Of a stretch of DNA of 64,000 nucleotides, positions 53,707-61,511 are shown piece by piece; within the stretch, counting starts at the first letter, position 1, and every line of letters starts with the position of its first letter. The notes beneath the pieces are model-generated. The model ran no database searches and was not told the origin of the DNA. It worked only from the letters and a program-made list of their open reading frames with translations. The stretch is from assembly GCA_051646055.1 (NCBI GenBank), contig JBOFCM010000169.1, forward strand, positions 30,409-94,408, given 5' to 3'. The stretch is from JAGNZR01 sp051646055 (GTDB lineage Bacteria; Fusobacteriota; Fusobacteriia; Fusobacteriales; Fusobacteriaceae). Both the position numbers and the translations under genes were made by a program.

Positions 53707-53973
53707 TTAACCTCTCTTTAAGGCATATATATATTCTTGATTGACTATACAGAAGTTTTTCTCTCCTGGAACTTCAATCTCACCTTCAACTCCATAAATA
53801 ACCTTATCATCTATCTCTATACCATCCACCTCTCCCAAGGCAACAACTCTACCTATAAGAACTTTTTGAGATTTTTTTTCTGAAGCCAGAATTATTCCAC
53901 CTCCAGTGATTTTTTCATCTTTTTCTAAGATTTTCTCTATCAAAACCCTTTTCCCAATCGGCATTATATCCAT
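53707..53973 (-). CDS. groS: Co-chaperonin GroES
   Basis: An 88-residue lid protein of the GroEL chamber. N-terminal PIGKRVLIEKI, the mobile loop KITGGGIIL near residue 22, and GEKNFCIVNQEYIYAL at the end fit the family; length is at the short end. ATG follows TTTAGGAGG. Only 54 bases separate it from galU, and most of these form the galU terminator, so the promoter of the operon is not evident. Confidence 0.95.
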   Translation of the reverse strand: MDIMPIGKRVLIEKILEKDEKITGGGIILASEKKSQKVLIGRVVALGEVDGIEIDDKVIYGVEGEIEVPGEKNFCIVNQEYIYALKRG

Positions 53974-53987
53974 TTTTCCTCCTAAAG

Positions 53988-54026
53988 AAAAATCCCCATA
54001 ATCAATCTGATTGTGAGGATTTTTTT
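53988..54026 (-). terminator. Terminator-like hairpin between galU and groES
   Basis: Stem AAAAATCC-TCA-C-AATCA with TGATT-A-TGG-GGATTTTT, loop GAT, one mismatch. Its T tract touches the groES ribosome binding site (AGGAGG). It may end galU transcription, or be a conditional element of groESL. Confidence 0.7.
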
Positions 54027-54027
54027 A

Positions 54028-54906
54028 TTATAATTTTATTTCATCTTTTAGATAATTTTTTAGTTCATCTTTTAGTTCTTCATGTCTAAGCCCAAATTCA
54101 ATATTGGCCTTAAGAAGACCTATTTTATTTCCTATATCATATCTCTTTCCTTCGAAGTTATAAGCTAAGACTTTCTCTCCATCTTTCATCATATTGAGAA
54201 TTCCATCTGTAAGCTGAATTTCTCCACCCTTTCCAGCCTCTGTATTTTCAAGATACTGAAATATTTTTCCATCCAAAAGATATCTTCCTAGGCAAGCCAT
54301 ACGGGATGGTGCGTCCTCAAGAGCAGGTTTCTCTACGAAGTCCGTTATCTCTATTGTTCTCTCATCCAGTTGAGCTACAGGTGCCACTACTCCGTATTTG
54401 GAAACATCCACTTCTGCAACTTCCTGTACTCCTATAACACTGGCACCATGTTTCTCATAAGCATCTATAAGCTGCTTAGATACCGGTTTTTCAGAATTGT
54501 GCATGATATCATCTCCCAGAGCTATTACAAAAGGCTCATCTCCTATAAAAGGTTTTGCTTTTAAGATAGCATGTCCCAGTCCTAAAGGCTTATTCTGTCT
54601 TACATAAAAAATATTAGCCATTTCTGAAATATAATTTACTTTTTTTAATAATTCAGTTTTCCCATCTCTAGTCAAAGTATTTTCTAATTCATACGAGTGA
54701 TCAAAATGGTCCTCTATGGAATTTTTGTTTCGCCCTGTAACTATGACTATATCCTTTATTCCAGCTTCTACAAGTTCCTCTACAATATACTGCAGTGATG
54801 GCTTGTCGACTATAACAAGCATCTCTTTAGGCTGAGCCTTCGTTGCTGGCAATACCCTTGTCCCCAATCCTGCTGCAGGTATCACTGCTTTTGTTACTTT
54901 TTTCAT
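54028..54906 (-). CDS. galU: UTP-glucose-1-phosphate uridylyltransferase GalU
   Basis: A 292-residue nucleotidyltransferase that makes UDP-glucose. N-terminal KAVIPAAGLGTRVLPATKAQPKEML is the nucleotide-binding signature, and IVDKPSLQYIVEELVEAGI, FVIALGDDI and ITDFVEKP follow. ATG 54906 follows GAGGGGAAA; the ATG at 54927 is rejected. With the phosphohexomutase and GalE in this window it completes the route glucose-6-P to UDP-galactose. Confidence 0.95.
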   Translation of the reverse strand: MKKVTKAVIPAAGLGTRVLPATKAQPKEMLVIVDKPSLQYIVEELVEAGIKDIVIVTGRNKNSIEDHFDHSYELENTLTRDGKTELLKKVNYISEMANIFYVRQNKPLGLGHAILKAKPFIGDEPFVIALGDDIMHNSEKPVSKQLIDAYEKHGASVIGVQEVAEVDVSKYGVVAPVAQLDERTIEITDFVEKPALEDAPSRMACLGRYLLDGKIFQYLENTEAGKGGEIQLTDGILNMMKDGEKVLAYNFEGKRYDIGNKIGLLKANIEFGLRHEELKDELKNYLKDEIKL

Positions 54907-54935
54907 AATTTCCCCTCTTTTCCCCATCTATAATT

Positions 54936-56861
54936 TTATTTCAGTTTTGCTCCTATCGCTGTCTCTGCTGGAATTTCTACCAATTTTATTCCATTTTTCT
55001 TGTCCTCAGTAGAAAGAAGCATTCCCTGAGAAAGCTCTCCACGAAGTTTAACAGGATTTAGATTAAGTACTGCTAAAACTTTTTTCCCTATTAATACTTC
55101 AGGCTCAGGATAAGATTTTGCTATTCCTGAAACTATCTGACGTACCTCTTTTCCGGTTTTGACTTTGAATTTCAGAAGTTTATCCGCTCCCTTTATTTTG
55201 TCCACAGTAAGAATCTCTACAACTTCCATATTTACTTTCCCGAAATCTTCAATTCCGATAGGATCTTCCACAGTAAGGTTCTCATCTATGGCTAAAGGAT
55301 CTTTTTTCTCTTCTTCAGCTACAATTTCTATTCTTGGAAATATTGGTGCTGCTTCTCCAAGATTTTCTCCAGCTCTAAAATGATTCCAAGAAATTATATC
55401 TGTTAATTTGGCCTCTCTTACTTCAAGTTTTATTCCTAGCTGATTCCAGATAGCTTGAGCTTTTGTAGGCATGTATGGATATATCAGTACAGCTGTTTTA
55501 TAAAGTCCCTCTATCAGAGTATTCATAACTCCTGCAAGTTTCTCTCTATGAGCCTCATCTTTAGCCAAAATCCAAGGTGCAGTCTCATCTATATATTTGT
55601 TCATACGGGAGATAAATTTCCAGATAGCTTCTAGAGCCTTAGAAAATTCTAATCTGTCCATATGCTTTTCAACATTTATAAGAGTTTCGTTGAAAAGGTT
55701 CATAACCTCTATTGTATATATATCCTCTGTTTTTCCCTCTGTTATAACTCCATTGAAATATTTTTTGTACATTCCAAGAGTTCTGTTCAGAAGATTTCCT
55801 AAGTCATTTGCAAGGTCTGTATTTATTCTTGTTACTATTGATTTAGTAGAATAATCACCATCATTTCCGAAGTTTACTTCTCTCATTAAACAGTAACGGA
55901 AAGCATCTACTCCGTATTTTTCTATCTCTGTCTCAGGGTAAACTACATTCCCTTTAGATTTAGACATTTTGTCTCCCTCAGATGTCCACCATCCATGAGC
56001 AACTATCTTAGTAGGAAGCTTTACACCTGCTGATAATAGCATACATGGCCAGATAATAGCATGGAATCTCACAATATCCTTCCCCATAAGGTGTACAACT
56101 TCTCCGTTGTTCCAGAATTTGTCAAACATCTCTGGATTATTTTCATATCCCGCAGCTGTTATATAATTTGTCAGAGCATCAAACCAAACATAAGTTATGT
56201 GCCCGGGAGCAAATTCAATAGGTATTCCCCACTGAAAAGTATTTCTAGAGATGGATAGATCATGAAGTCCCTGCTTTATAAAAGAGATTACCTCATTTCT
56301 TCTAGAGTGAGGCAGTATAAAATCAGGGTTTTCATCTATATGTTTAAGAAGTGCATCTTGATACTTAGACATTTTGAAGAAATAAGATTCCTCTTTTACA
56401 ACTCTTAATTCTTTTCCGCAGTCTGGACAATGATTTCCATTTACCACAGAGTTTTCAGGAACGAAAGTTTCGCACGAAACACAGTATTTCCCTTCATACT
56501 CTCCCTTGTAGATATCTCCTTTTTCATAAGCTTTTTTAAGAATCTTGACAACTGCCTTTTTGTGTCTCTCTTCTGTTGTTCTTATAAAGTCATCGTGCTC
56601 TATATCAAGTTTTTTCCATAAATCAATAAACCTAGGTGCCATTCTATCAGTCCATTCCTGAGGAGTTACACCTCTATCTTTTGCTGCCTCTTCAACTTTC
56701 TGACCGTGCTCATCTGTTCCAGTCAGAAAATAAACATCGTATCCTGCTGTTTTCTTATATCTTGCTATTACATCTGCAGCTATAGTTGTATAAGCTGAAC
56801 CTACATGTGGATCTCCGTTTACGTAATATATTGGTGTAGTTACATAAAAATTTTTTTTCAA
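54936..56861 (-). CDS. metG: Methionyl-tRNA synthetase
   Basis: A 641-residue class I synthetase. The HIGH motif is HVGS in YYVNGDPHVGSAY near residue 18, a zinc-knuckle-like CVSC and CPDC pair lies near 125-145, and KMSKSKGN is near 295. Residues from about 540 form the appended tRNA-binding (Trbp111/EMAP) domain (VEILTVDKIKGADKLLKFKV). The start is best placed at TTG 56861, eight bases after AGGAG, giving MKKNFYVTTPIYY; the GTG at 56870 is too close to the site. Confidence 0.96.
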   Translation of the reverse strand: MKKNFYVTTPIYYVNGDPHVGSAYTTIAADVIARYKKTAGYDVYFLTGTDEHGQKVEEAAKDRGVTPQEWTDRMAPRFIDLWKKLDIEHDDFIRTTEERHKKAVVKILKKAYEKGDIYKGEYEGKYCVSCETFVPENSVVNGNHCPDCGKELRVVKEESYFFKMSKYQDALLKHIDENPDFILPHSRRNEVISFIKQGLHDLSISRNTFQWGIPIEFAPGHITYVWFDALTNYITAAGYENNPEMFDKFWNNGEVVHLMGKDIVRFHAIIWPCMLLSAGVKLPTKIVAHGWWTSEGDKMSKSKGNVVYPETEIEKYGVDAFRYCLMREVNFGNDGDYSTKSIVTRINTDLANDLGNLLNRTLGMYKKYFNGVITEGKTEDIYTIEVMNLFNETLINVEKHMDRLEFSKALEAIWKFISRMNKYIDETAPWILAKDEAHREKLAGVMNTLIEGLYKTAVLIYPYMPTKAQAIWNQLGIKLEVREAKLTDIISWNHFRAGENLGEAAPIFPRIEIVAEEEKKDPLAIDENLTVEDPIGIEDFGKVNMEVVEILTVDKIKGADKLLKFKVKTGKEVRQIVSGIAKSYPEPEVLIGKKVLAVLNLNPVKLRGELSQGMLLSTEDKKNGIKLVEIPAETAIGAKLK

Positions 56862-56914
56862 TGCTATCACTCCTCTATCCTTATATTATTTATTATTTAA
56901 ATTCTCTTATTTTC

Positions 56915-57556
56915 TCATTTTTTCAAGATTTTTTCAAGCTCTATTTTAGCTTTCTTATCCATCTCATTAATTTTATCTTTAAGAACCAATGCTTCCAACT
57001 GAAGATCAGCATCTGGAGATATTATATAAGGCTCCCCAAAAACTACTACAGCTTTCGAAAAGGGTTTAGGTAGTTGGAACTTATCCCAGGCTTTCTGAAA
57101 TATCCAAGCCTTTTCATACGCTACTCCCATAGGTACTAGATATTTTCCAGATTTCTGAGCTATATACAGCATTCCAGGCTTGACTTCATAAATAGGCCCT
57201 TTAGGTCCATCTACCGGAGTTCCTATGGTATATCCCTCTTTCACTTTTTTTATAAGTCTGAGAAGACTTTTTACCGATTCTTTATCTGAAGATCCTCTTA
57301 TCATCTCTGTTCCATACCGTTCAAGAGGTACTGAAATAAGTTCTCCATCCTTGGTTGGACTGGCAAGTCCCACCTTTTTTTTTATAAATCCCGTTCCCAG
57401 GAGAGTCATAACAAGTTTATTGTGCCAGAAAGCTAAAACAAAATTTTCATCTTTGTCAAAATTTTCGGGAAAAACTTGAGTTATCGTCATAGTCTTTTCT
57501 ATAAACTTTATAATATGATAAAGAAGTTCTCCATATTTTCTATATTTTTTATTCAT
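56915..57556 (-). CDS. lpxJ: DUF374 acyltransferase, LpxJ-like lipid A secondary acyltransferase
   Basis: A 213-residue protein of the DUF374 family. Family motifs are LAFWHNKLVM near residue 42, RGSSDKESVKSLLRLI near 88, and TPVDGPKGPIYEVKPG near 113. The characterised DUF374 members are LpxJ of Helicobacter and Campylobacter, which add a secondary acyl chain to lipid A. In this lipid A-making organism the same role is likely, as no LpxL/LpxM-type gene is seen in the window. ATG follows GGAGAT. An extended -10 (TGATATAAT) at 57592-57597 may be its own promoter. Confidence 0.78.
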   Translation of the reverse strand: MNKKYRKYGELLYHIIKFIEKTMTITQVFPENFDKDENFVLAFWHNKLVMTLLGTGFIKKKVGLASPTKDGELISVPLERYGTEMIRGSSDKESVKSLLRLIKKVKEGYTIGTPVDGPKGPIYEVKPGMLYIAQKSGKYLVPMGVAYEKAWIFQKAWDKFQLPKPFSKAVVVFGEPYIISPDADLQLEALVLKDKINEMDKKAKIELEKILKK

Positions 57557-57591
57557 TTTTTATCTCCTTACAAAAAGAGTTTCTACTGTTA

Positions 57592-57600
57592 ATTATATCA
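57592..57600 (-). promoter_or_regulatory. Extended -10 promoter of LpxJ-like gene
   Basis: TGA-TATAAT on the minus strand (TATAAT at 57592-57597) with no good -35 box, 36 bases before the ATG and just past the ybaB terminator. Confidence 0.45.
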
Positions 57601-57612
57601 CAATTAGAAATG

Positions 57613-57655
57613 AAAAAAAAGCAACTGACGAGAAATATTCCCGCAGTCGCTTTTT
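57613..57655 (-). terminator. Terminator after ybaB
   Basis: Stem AAAAAGCAACTG / CAGTCGCTTTTT (one mismatch) followed by T-run on the minus strand, 10 bases past the stop. Confidence 0.8.
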
Positions 57656-57664
57656 AAACTTTTA

Positions 57665-58015
57665 TTAGAACAGTCCTGGGATATTGATTCCACCAGTTAC
57701 TTTAGACATCTCGTTCTCAGATAATTCTTCGGCTTGTCTCATAGCTTCCGATACTGCTGAAAGGATTAGGTCCTCTAACATCTCTTTATCCTCTTGAGCT
57801 TCTTTAATAATCTCTTCAGATATTTTAACAGATAGAAGTTCCTTTTGTCCGTTTACTCTAGCAACTACTGCTCCTCCACCAACTGAAGCCTCTAATTCTT
57901 TTCCTTTTAAAGATTCCTGAATAGCAAGCATCTCCTGTTGCATAGCCTGTGCTTGTCTTAATATATCATTTTGATTTGGTGCTGCAGTTTTTCCAGTTTT
58001 TAATTTTCTTACCAC
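57665..58015 (-). CDS. ybaB: YbaB/EbfC nucleoid-associated protein
   Basis: A 116-residue small DNA-binding protein. The core LRQAQAMQQEMLAIQESLKGKELEASVGGG followed by VVARVNGQKELLSVKISEEI is diagnostic. A short basic N-terminal extension (MVRKLKTGKTAAPN) precedes it. The start is GTG with AGGAGG seven bases upstream. In many bacteria ybaB neighbours dnaX and recR; here it stands alone, with its own promoter and terminator. Confidence 0.93.
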   Translation of the reverse strand: MVRKLKTGKTAAPNQNDILRQAQAMQQEMLAIQESLKGKELEASVGGGAVVARVNGQKELLSVKISEEIIKEAQEDKEMLEDLILSAVSEAMRQAEELSENEMSKVTGGINIPGLF

Positions 58016-58050
58016 TTGAATTCCTCCTAAATTGTTTCTTGAGTAAAAGA

Positions 58051-58079
58051 ATTATATCATAATTAAACAATGGTTTCAA
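58051..58079 (-). promoter_or_regulatory. Promoter of ybaB
   Basis: Minus strand TTGAAA (58074-58079), 17 bases, TATAAT (58051-58056) with TGA just before it (extended -10). Confidence 0.8.
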
Positions 58080-58108
58080 TATTTTCATTGTTTTTTAAGC
58101 TTTTTTCC

Positions 58109-59896
58109 CTAATTTTTAATTTTTTCTGGGTAATAATACATAGGTTTATATAGGAGTTGGTTTTCCTGAATCTCGCTATAAATTTTTTCATTCAATTTAA
58201 AAAAATTCATACTTTTCATCTCTTGAAAACTATTTTTTAATAGAGAAAATCCTCTCATTTTTTTCAAGACACTTAGAAACTCTCCTTTCATATCCTCATG
58301 GCTGATTTTTACCAGTTGATAACTTTCCAGTTTCAAGTCTGCTCCTAAAATTTCTCCTACCTCTTCTAAACTGGCAATTCCATCTGCCAGTTTTTTTTCT
58401 ATAGCTTTCTCTCCCAACCAAACTCTCCCTGCGGCTATAGCTTCCACTTCTTCCATAGTTAAATTTCTGGATTGGGAAACTCTATCTTTAAATTCAAGGT
58501 ACACCCTCTGGCTGCTTTTCAGTATGGTCTCAGTTCTCAAATTGTCTAGAGGTTCAAAAAGTGAATAGATATTTGCATTTTTACCTTTTTCTATTCTCTC
58601 TATATTTACTCCTGCTTTTTGGGTGAGTTCTTTAATATTAGGTATTACAGATACAACACCGATAGAGCCCGTAAGGGTATTTTGGTTGAGATATATTTTC
58701 TCCCCTGCTGTGGCTATATAATAACCTCCTGATGCTGCTACTCTTCCCATGGATACATATACAGGCTTCTTTTTTTCATGAGATATTATCATATTGTGAA
58801 TTATCTCGGAAGCAAGGGCTGATCCACCAGGAGAATCTATCCTCAATATTATTCCCTTGATTTCGTCATCCTCCATAGCATTTTTAAAAAGATTTTCAGC
58901 CAATTCCGGAGATATTCCAACTTCTCCCCTTTCCAGGAAATTTTCTCTTATATCACCATGGAGAAAAATAACTCCTATTTTCTCAGAAGCATCAGGCTGA
59001 TTCTCTCTGTTTTTCTGGTACTCTTCTAGAGTTATAACTGCTCCTTCTCCCAATTTTTTTCTAAAATTATGATAAAAACTCTCCTCATCTATAAGATTTT
59101 CCTCTTTTAAAATTTGAGGATGTACAAGGACATAATCTCCATCTTCCATTTTTTTCTGGAATATATCTTTTTCTATCTTACGATTTTCTGAAACAGTTAT
59201 AAGAAAATTATTATAGCTTTCATCTAAAATCATACTGTTATTTTCTCTCGTATATTCACTCATACTGCTGCTAATCAAATTTTCTCCCATAGATTTATAA
59301 TCCCCTGTATTTACAACTGAGAACTTTATTCCTACTTTATCTGCTAATCCTTTATAGTATGGAATCTCTGCCGAGTATGGTGTTAAAATCGATGTAGCTG
59401 AATCTGTAGGTGGCATAATTATTTTATTTGTATAGCTGGCAAAAAGATAATTTCCTCTATTAAATCCAGTCGAGTACGAATAAATTTCCTTTTTATCCTC
59501 CATAGATTTAAGAAGTTTTCCAATCTCTTCACTTTGAACAGAATTAAGAGCAAAGTTATCCAATTTAAATATAAGCCCTCTTATTTTATCATCTCTCTCT
59601 ATCTCTCTAAGTTTTTTTAAAAATTCAAGATATTCTCTATTCTCATTGAGAACCGCATCTAAAAAATTTTCTCCGTTTTCAGAGAATTTTTTCCCCATAT
59701 CAAATTCTATATAAGAGTATTCTCCTGCTCTATGCCTTGTTTTTTCATCCGTATTATATTTTTGAACAAAAATAATACAGATGAAAAGAAATAAAAAAAA
59801 CAGAAATAGCCTAAAAGAAAAAATGAAAATCTGTTTTAAAAAAAAGATTATTATATCCTTGATATTTTTAAAAATCCAAATTATTCCCTTTATCAT
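58109..59896 (-). CDS. sppA: Signal peptide peptidase SppA, 67K type
   Basis: A 595-residue inner-membrane serine protease with an N-terminal membrane helix (residues 18-45). It has two S49 domains: the first (about 60-300) supplies the general-base lysine, the second (about 310-530) has IDSPGGSALASEIIH and the nucleophile serine in VAASGGYYIATAGEKIY. It cleaves leftover signal peptides. ATG follows GGGGGA. A TGATATAAT extended -10 lies about 30 bases above the start. Confidence 0.93.
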   Translation of the reverse strand: MIKGIIWIFKNIKDIIIFFLKQIFIFSFRLFLFFLFLFICIIFVQKYNTDEKTRHRAGEYSYIEFDMGKKFSENGENFLDAVLNENREYLEFLKKLREIERDDKIRGLIFKLDNFALNSVQSEEIGKLLKSMEDKKEIYSYSTGFNRGNYLFASYTNKIIMPPTDSATSILTPYSAEIPYYKGLADKVGIKFSVVNTGDYKSMGENLISSSMSEYTRENNSMILDESYNNFLITVSENRKIEKDIFQKKMEDGDYVLVHPQILKEENLIDEESFYHNFRKKLGEGAVITLEEYQKNRENQPDASEKIGVIFLHGDIRENFLERGEVGISPELAENLFKNAMEDDEIKGIILRIDSPGGSALASEIIHNMIISHEKKKPVYVSMGRVAASGGYYIATAGEKIYLNQNTLTGSIGVVSVIPNIKELTQKAGVNIERIEKGKNANIYSLFEPLDNLRTETILKSSQRVYLEFKDRVSQSRNLTMEEVEAIAAGRVWLGEKAIEKKLADGIASLEEVGEILGADLKLESYQLVKISHEDMKGEFLSVLKKMRGFSLLKNSFQEMKSMNFFKLNEKIYSEIQENQLLYKPMYYYPEKIKN

Positions 59897-59946
59897 AAAT
59901 CCCCCATAAAGTTTTTTTATATTATATCACATTTAACCTCTAACAA

Positions 59947-59972
59947 CAAAAAAAGACCTCAAAAGAGGTCTT
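59947..59972 (-). terminator. Terminator of tRNA cluster
   Basis: Perfect stem AAGACCTC-TTTT-GAGGTCTT followed by T-run on the minus strand, 12 bases after tRNA-Asp. Confidence 0.9.
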
Positions 59973-59984
59973 GAAATTTCGTAA

Positions 59985-60061
59985 TGGCGGGAGTGACGAG
60001 GCTCGAACTCGCGACCTCATGCGTGACAGGCATGCGCTCTAACCAACTGAGCTACACCCCC
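59985..60061 (-). tRNA. tRNA-Asp (GTC)
   Basis: 77 nt with encoded CCA. Anticodon loop CTGTCAC; acceptor GGGGGTG pairs with CACTCCC (G-U at one place). Last gene of the cluster. Confidence 0.95.
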
Positions 60062-60069
60062 AGGTGTAA

Positions 60070-60145
60070 TGGTGGTCACAACAGGACTTGAACCTGTGAC
60101 CCCCTGCTTGTAAGGCAGGTGCTCTCCCAACTGAGCTATGCGACC
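60070..60145 (-). tRNA. tRNA-Val (TAC)
   Basis: 76 nt with encoded CCA. Anticodon loop CTTACAA; acceptor GGTCGCA/TGTGACC. Confidence 0.95.
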
Positions 60146-60160
60146 GGATTTAAAAATTGA

Positions 60161-60236
60161 TGGTGCCCAGACGCGGAATCGAACCACGGACACGGAGATT
60201 TTCAGTCTCCTGCTCTACCGACTGAGCTATCTGGGC
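60161..60236 (-). tRNA. tRNA-Phe (GAA)
   Basis: 76 nt with encoded CCA. Anticodon loop CTGAAAA; acceptor GCCCAGA/TCTGGGC. Confidence 0.95.
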
Positions 60237-60244
60237 ATTCATTA

Positions 60245-60328
60245 TGGCGGAGAGCCAGAGACTCGAACTCTGAAGCGTTACCGCGTCGGTTTTCAAGACC
60301 GATTCCTTACCAATTAGGATAACTCTCC
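60245..60328 (-). tRNA. tRNA-Ser (TGA)
   Basis: 84 nt with encoded CCA. Anticodon loop CTTGAAA and a class II variable arm (GCG-GTAA-CGC), which agrees with serine. Confidence 0.93.
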
Positions 60329-60363
60329 ATAAGTAAATGCTTATCAATTTTTATTAAATTTAG

Positions 60364-60438
60364 TGGTACCCCGTAGGGGAATTGAACCCCTGTCTACAGA
60401 GTGAAAATCTGTTGTCCTTACCACTGAACGAACGGGGC
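60364..60438 (-). tRNA. tRNA-Glu (TTC)
   Basis: 75 nt with encoded CCA. Anticodon loop TTTTCAC; acceptor GCCCCGT/ACGGGGT (terminal G-U at the first pair). Confidence 0.95.
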
Positions 60439-60447
60439 AAGTAAAAA

Positions 60448-60524
60448 TGGTGGATCCAGTTGGAATCGAACCAACCACCACTCGGTTATGAGCCGAGTGC
60501 TCTAACCAACTGAGCTATGGATCC
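60448..60524 (-). tRNA. tRNA with CAT anticodon (Met elongator or lysidine-Ile2)
   Basis: 77 nt with encoded CCA. Anticodon loop CTCATAA; acceptor GGATCCA/TGGATCC is fully paired, so it is not the initiator. The stem-loop CGGCTCATAACCG resembles the Ile2 tRNA of Bacillus, whose C34 is changed to lysidine by TilS. Met elongator is equally possible. Confidence 0.9.
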
Positions 60525-60533
60525 GCTGGTTAA

Positions 60534-60610
<77 letters not shown>

Positions 60611-60615
60611 ATAAT

Positions 60616-60691
60616 TGGTGCGTCATACAGGACTTGAACCTGTGGCAACACGATTAAAAGTCGTGTGCTCTACCAGCTGAGCTAATGACGC
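60616..60691 (-). tRNA. tRNA-Lys (TTT)
   Basis: 76 nt with encoded CCA. Anticodon loop CTTTTAA; acceptor GCGTCAT/ATGACGC. Confidence 0.95.
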
Positions 60692-60694
60692 GTA

Positions 60695-60770
<76 letters not shown>

Positions 60771-60791
60771 ATACATGGTTATTAAATTGTT

Positions 60792-60867
60792 TGGTGGCGG
60801 GAGTAGGACTCGAACCTACGGCCTTCGGGTTATGAGCCCGACGAGCTGCCAACTGCTCTATCCCGCG
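60792..60867 (-). tRNA. Initiator tRNA-fMet (CAT)
   Basis: 76 nt with encoded CCA. Two initiator marks are present: no pair at position 1-72 (C-C) and three G-C pairs at the base of the anticodon stem (GGGCTCATAACCC). Confidence 0.95.
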
Positions 60868-60885
60868 TCACTCTAAATTTGAAAA

Positions 60886-60973
60886 TGGTGCCTGGAGCCG
60901 GAATCGAACCGGCACGGTATCAGATACCTCAGGATTTTAAGTCCTGTGCGTCTACCTATTCCGCCATCCAGGC
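60886..60973 (-). tRNA. tRNA-Leu (TAA)
   Basis: 88 nt with encoded CCA. Anticodon loop CTTAAAA and a long variable arm (GGTATC-TG-ATACC). First gene of the cluster in transcription order. Confidence 0.95.
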
Positions 60974-61033
60974 ATACTTGGTAAAAGCTTTGTGCTTTTG
61001 CTTTCAACTTGCTGTCCCTCACGGACATTTATT

Positions 61034-61062
61034 ATAATACCACATCTTATAAAAAACGTCAA
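61034..61062 (-). promoter_or_regulatory. Promoter of tRNA cluster
   Basis: Minus strand TTGACG (61057-61062), 17 bases, TATTAT (61034-61039), 60 bases before tRNA-Leu. The leader has a small GTCC-GTGAG-GGAC hairpin. Confidence 0.8.
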
Positions 61063-61104
61063 CACTTTTTTTTATTTTTTATAAAAAAATTATTTTTTTT
61101 GTTC

Positions 61105-61380
61105 TTAGTCACATTTTTTTTCATCTATACTATTTCTTATAAGCTCTTCTTTCCTTGATTTACCAAGGTTTTTTATGAAGTATTCTTTTTTTGAAGCCTC
61201 ACTTCTATTTTTAAATTCCATTACAATTTCTATTTTTTTTGCTTTATGACTTTTTGTATATTTTGCTCCTTTTTTTAAAAAATGTTGTTCAAACCGTCTC
61301 TCAACATCTGTAGTAATTCCTGTGTAAAGAGAATTGTCTTCACATCTTATAATATAGAGATACCATTTTTTTTCTTCCAT
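61105..61380 (-). CDS. GIY-YIG domain protein (UPF0213/YhbQ-like)
   Basis: A 91-residue single GIY-YIG nuclease domain. The motif reads YLYIIRCEDNSLYTGITTDVERRF, with the catalytic arginine in the last part; KSHKAKKIEIVMEF and the lysine-rich C-terminus complete the fold. Homologues are small nucleic-acid nucleases of unclear role. ATG follows GAGGTGAT. It lies just upstream of the tRNA promoter. Confidence 0.88.
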   Translation of the reverse strand: MEEKKWYLYIIRCEDNSLYTGITTDVERRFEQHFLKKGAKYTKSHKAKKIEIVMEFKNRSEASKKEYFIKNLGKSRKEELIRNSIDEKKCD

Positions 61381-61464
61381 TGTTTATCACCTCACTTGAT
61401 TTCTGATTATACATTTTAATTTCTCTGTATGCAAGGGTTATTAGTGGTAACAGTATGCTAATTA

Positions 61465-61473
61465 TGGTATACT
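61465..61473 (+). promoter_or_regulatory. Possible extended -10 promoter of DUF1576 gene
   Basis: TGG-TATACT on the plus strand (TATACT at 61468-61473), 38 bases before the ATG; no convincing -35 box. Confidence 0.35.
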
Positions 61474-61511
61474 TAAATCACAACTACACTGATTAAAACA
61501 GAGGAGGAACT

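Noticed and set aside
53974..54030. CIRCE element upstream of groES
   Set aside because: No TTAGCACTC-N9-GAGTGCTAA-like repeat is present; the only inverted repeat is the T-flanked hairpin.
60150..60347. 65-codon open frame across tRNA genes
   Set aside because: It overlaps tRNA-Phe and tRNA-Ser, which are clear RNA genes.
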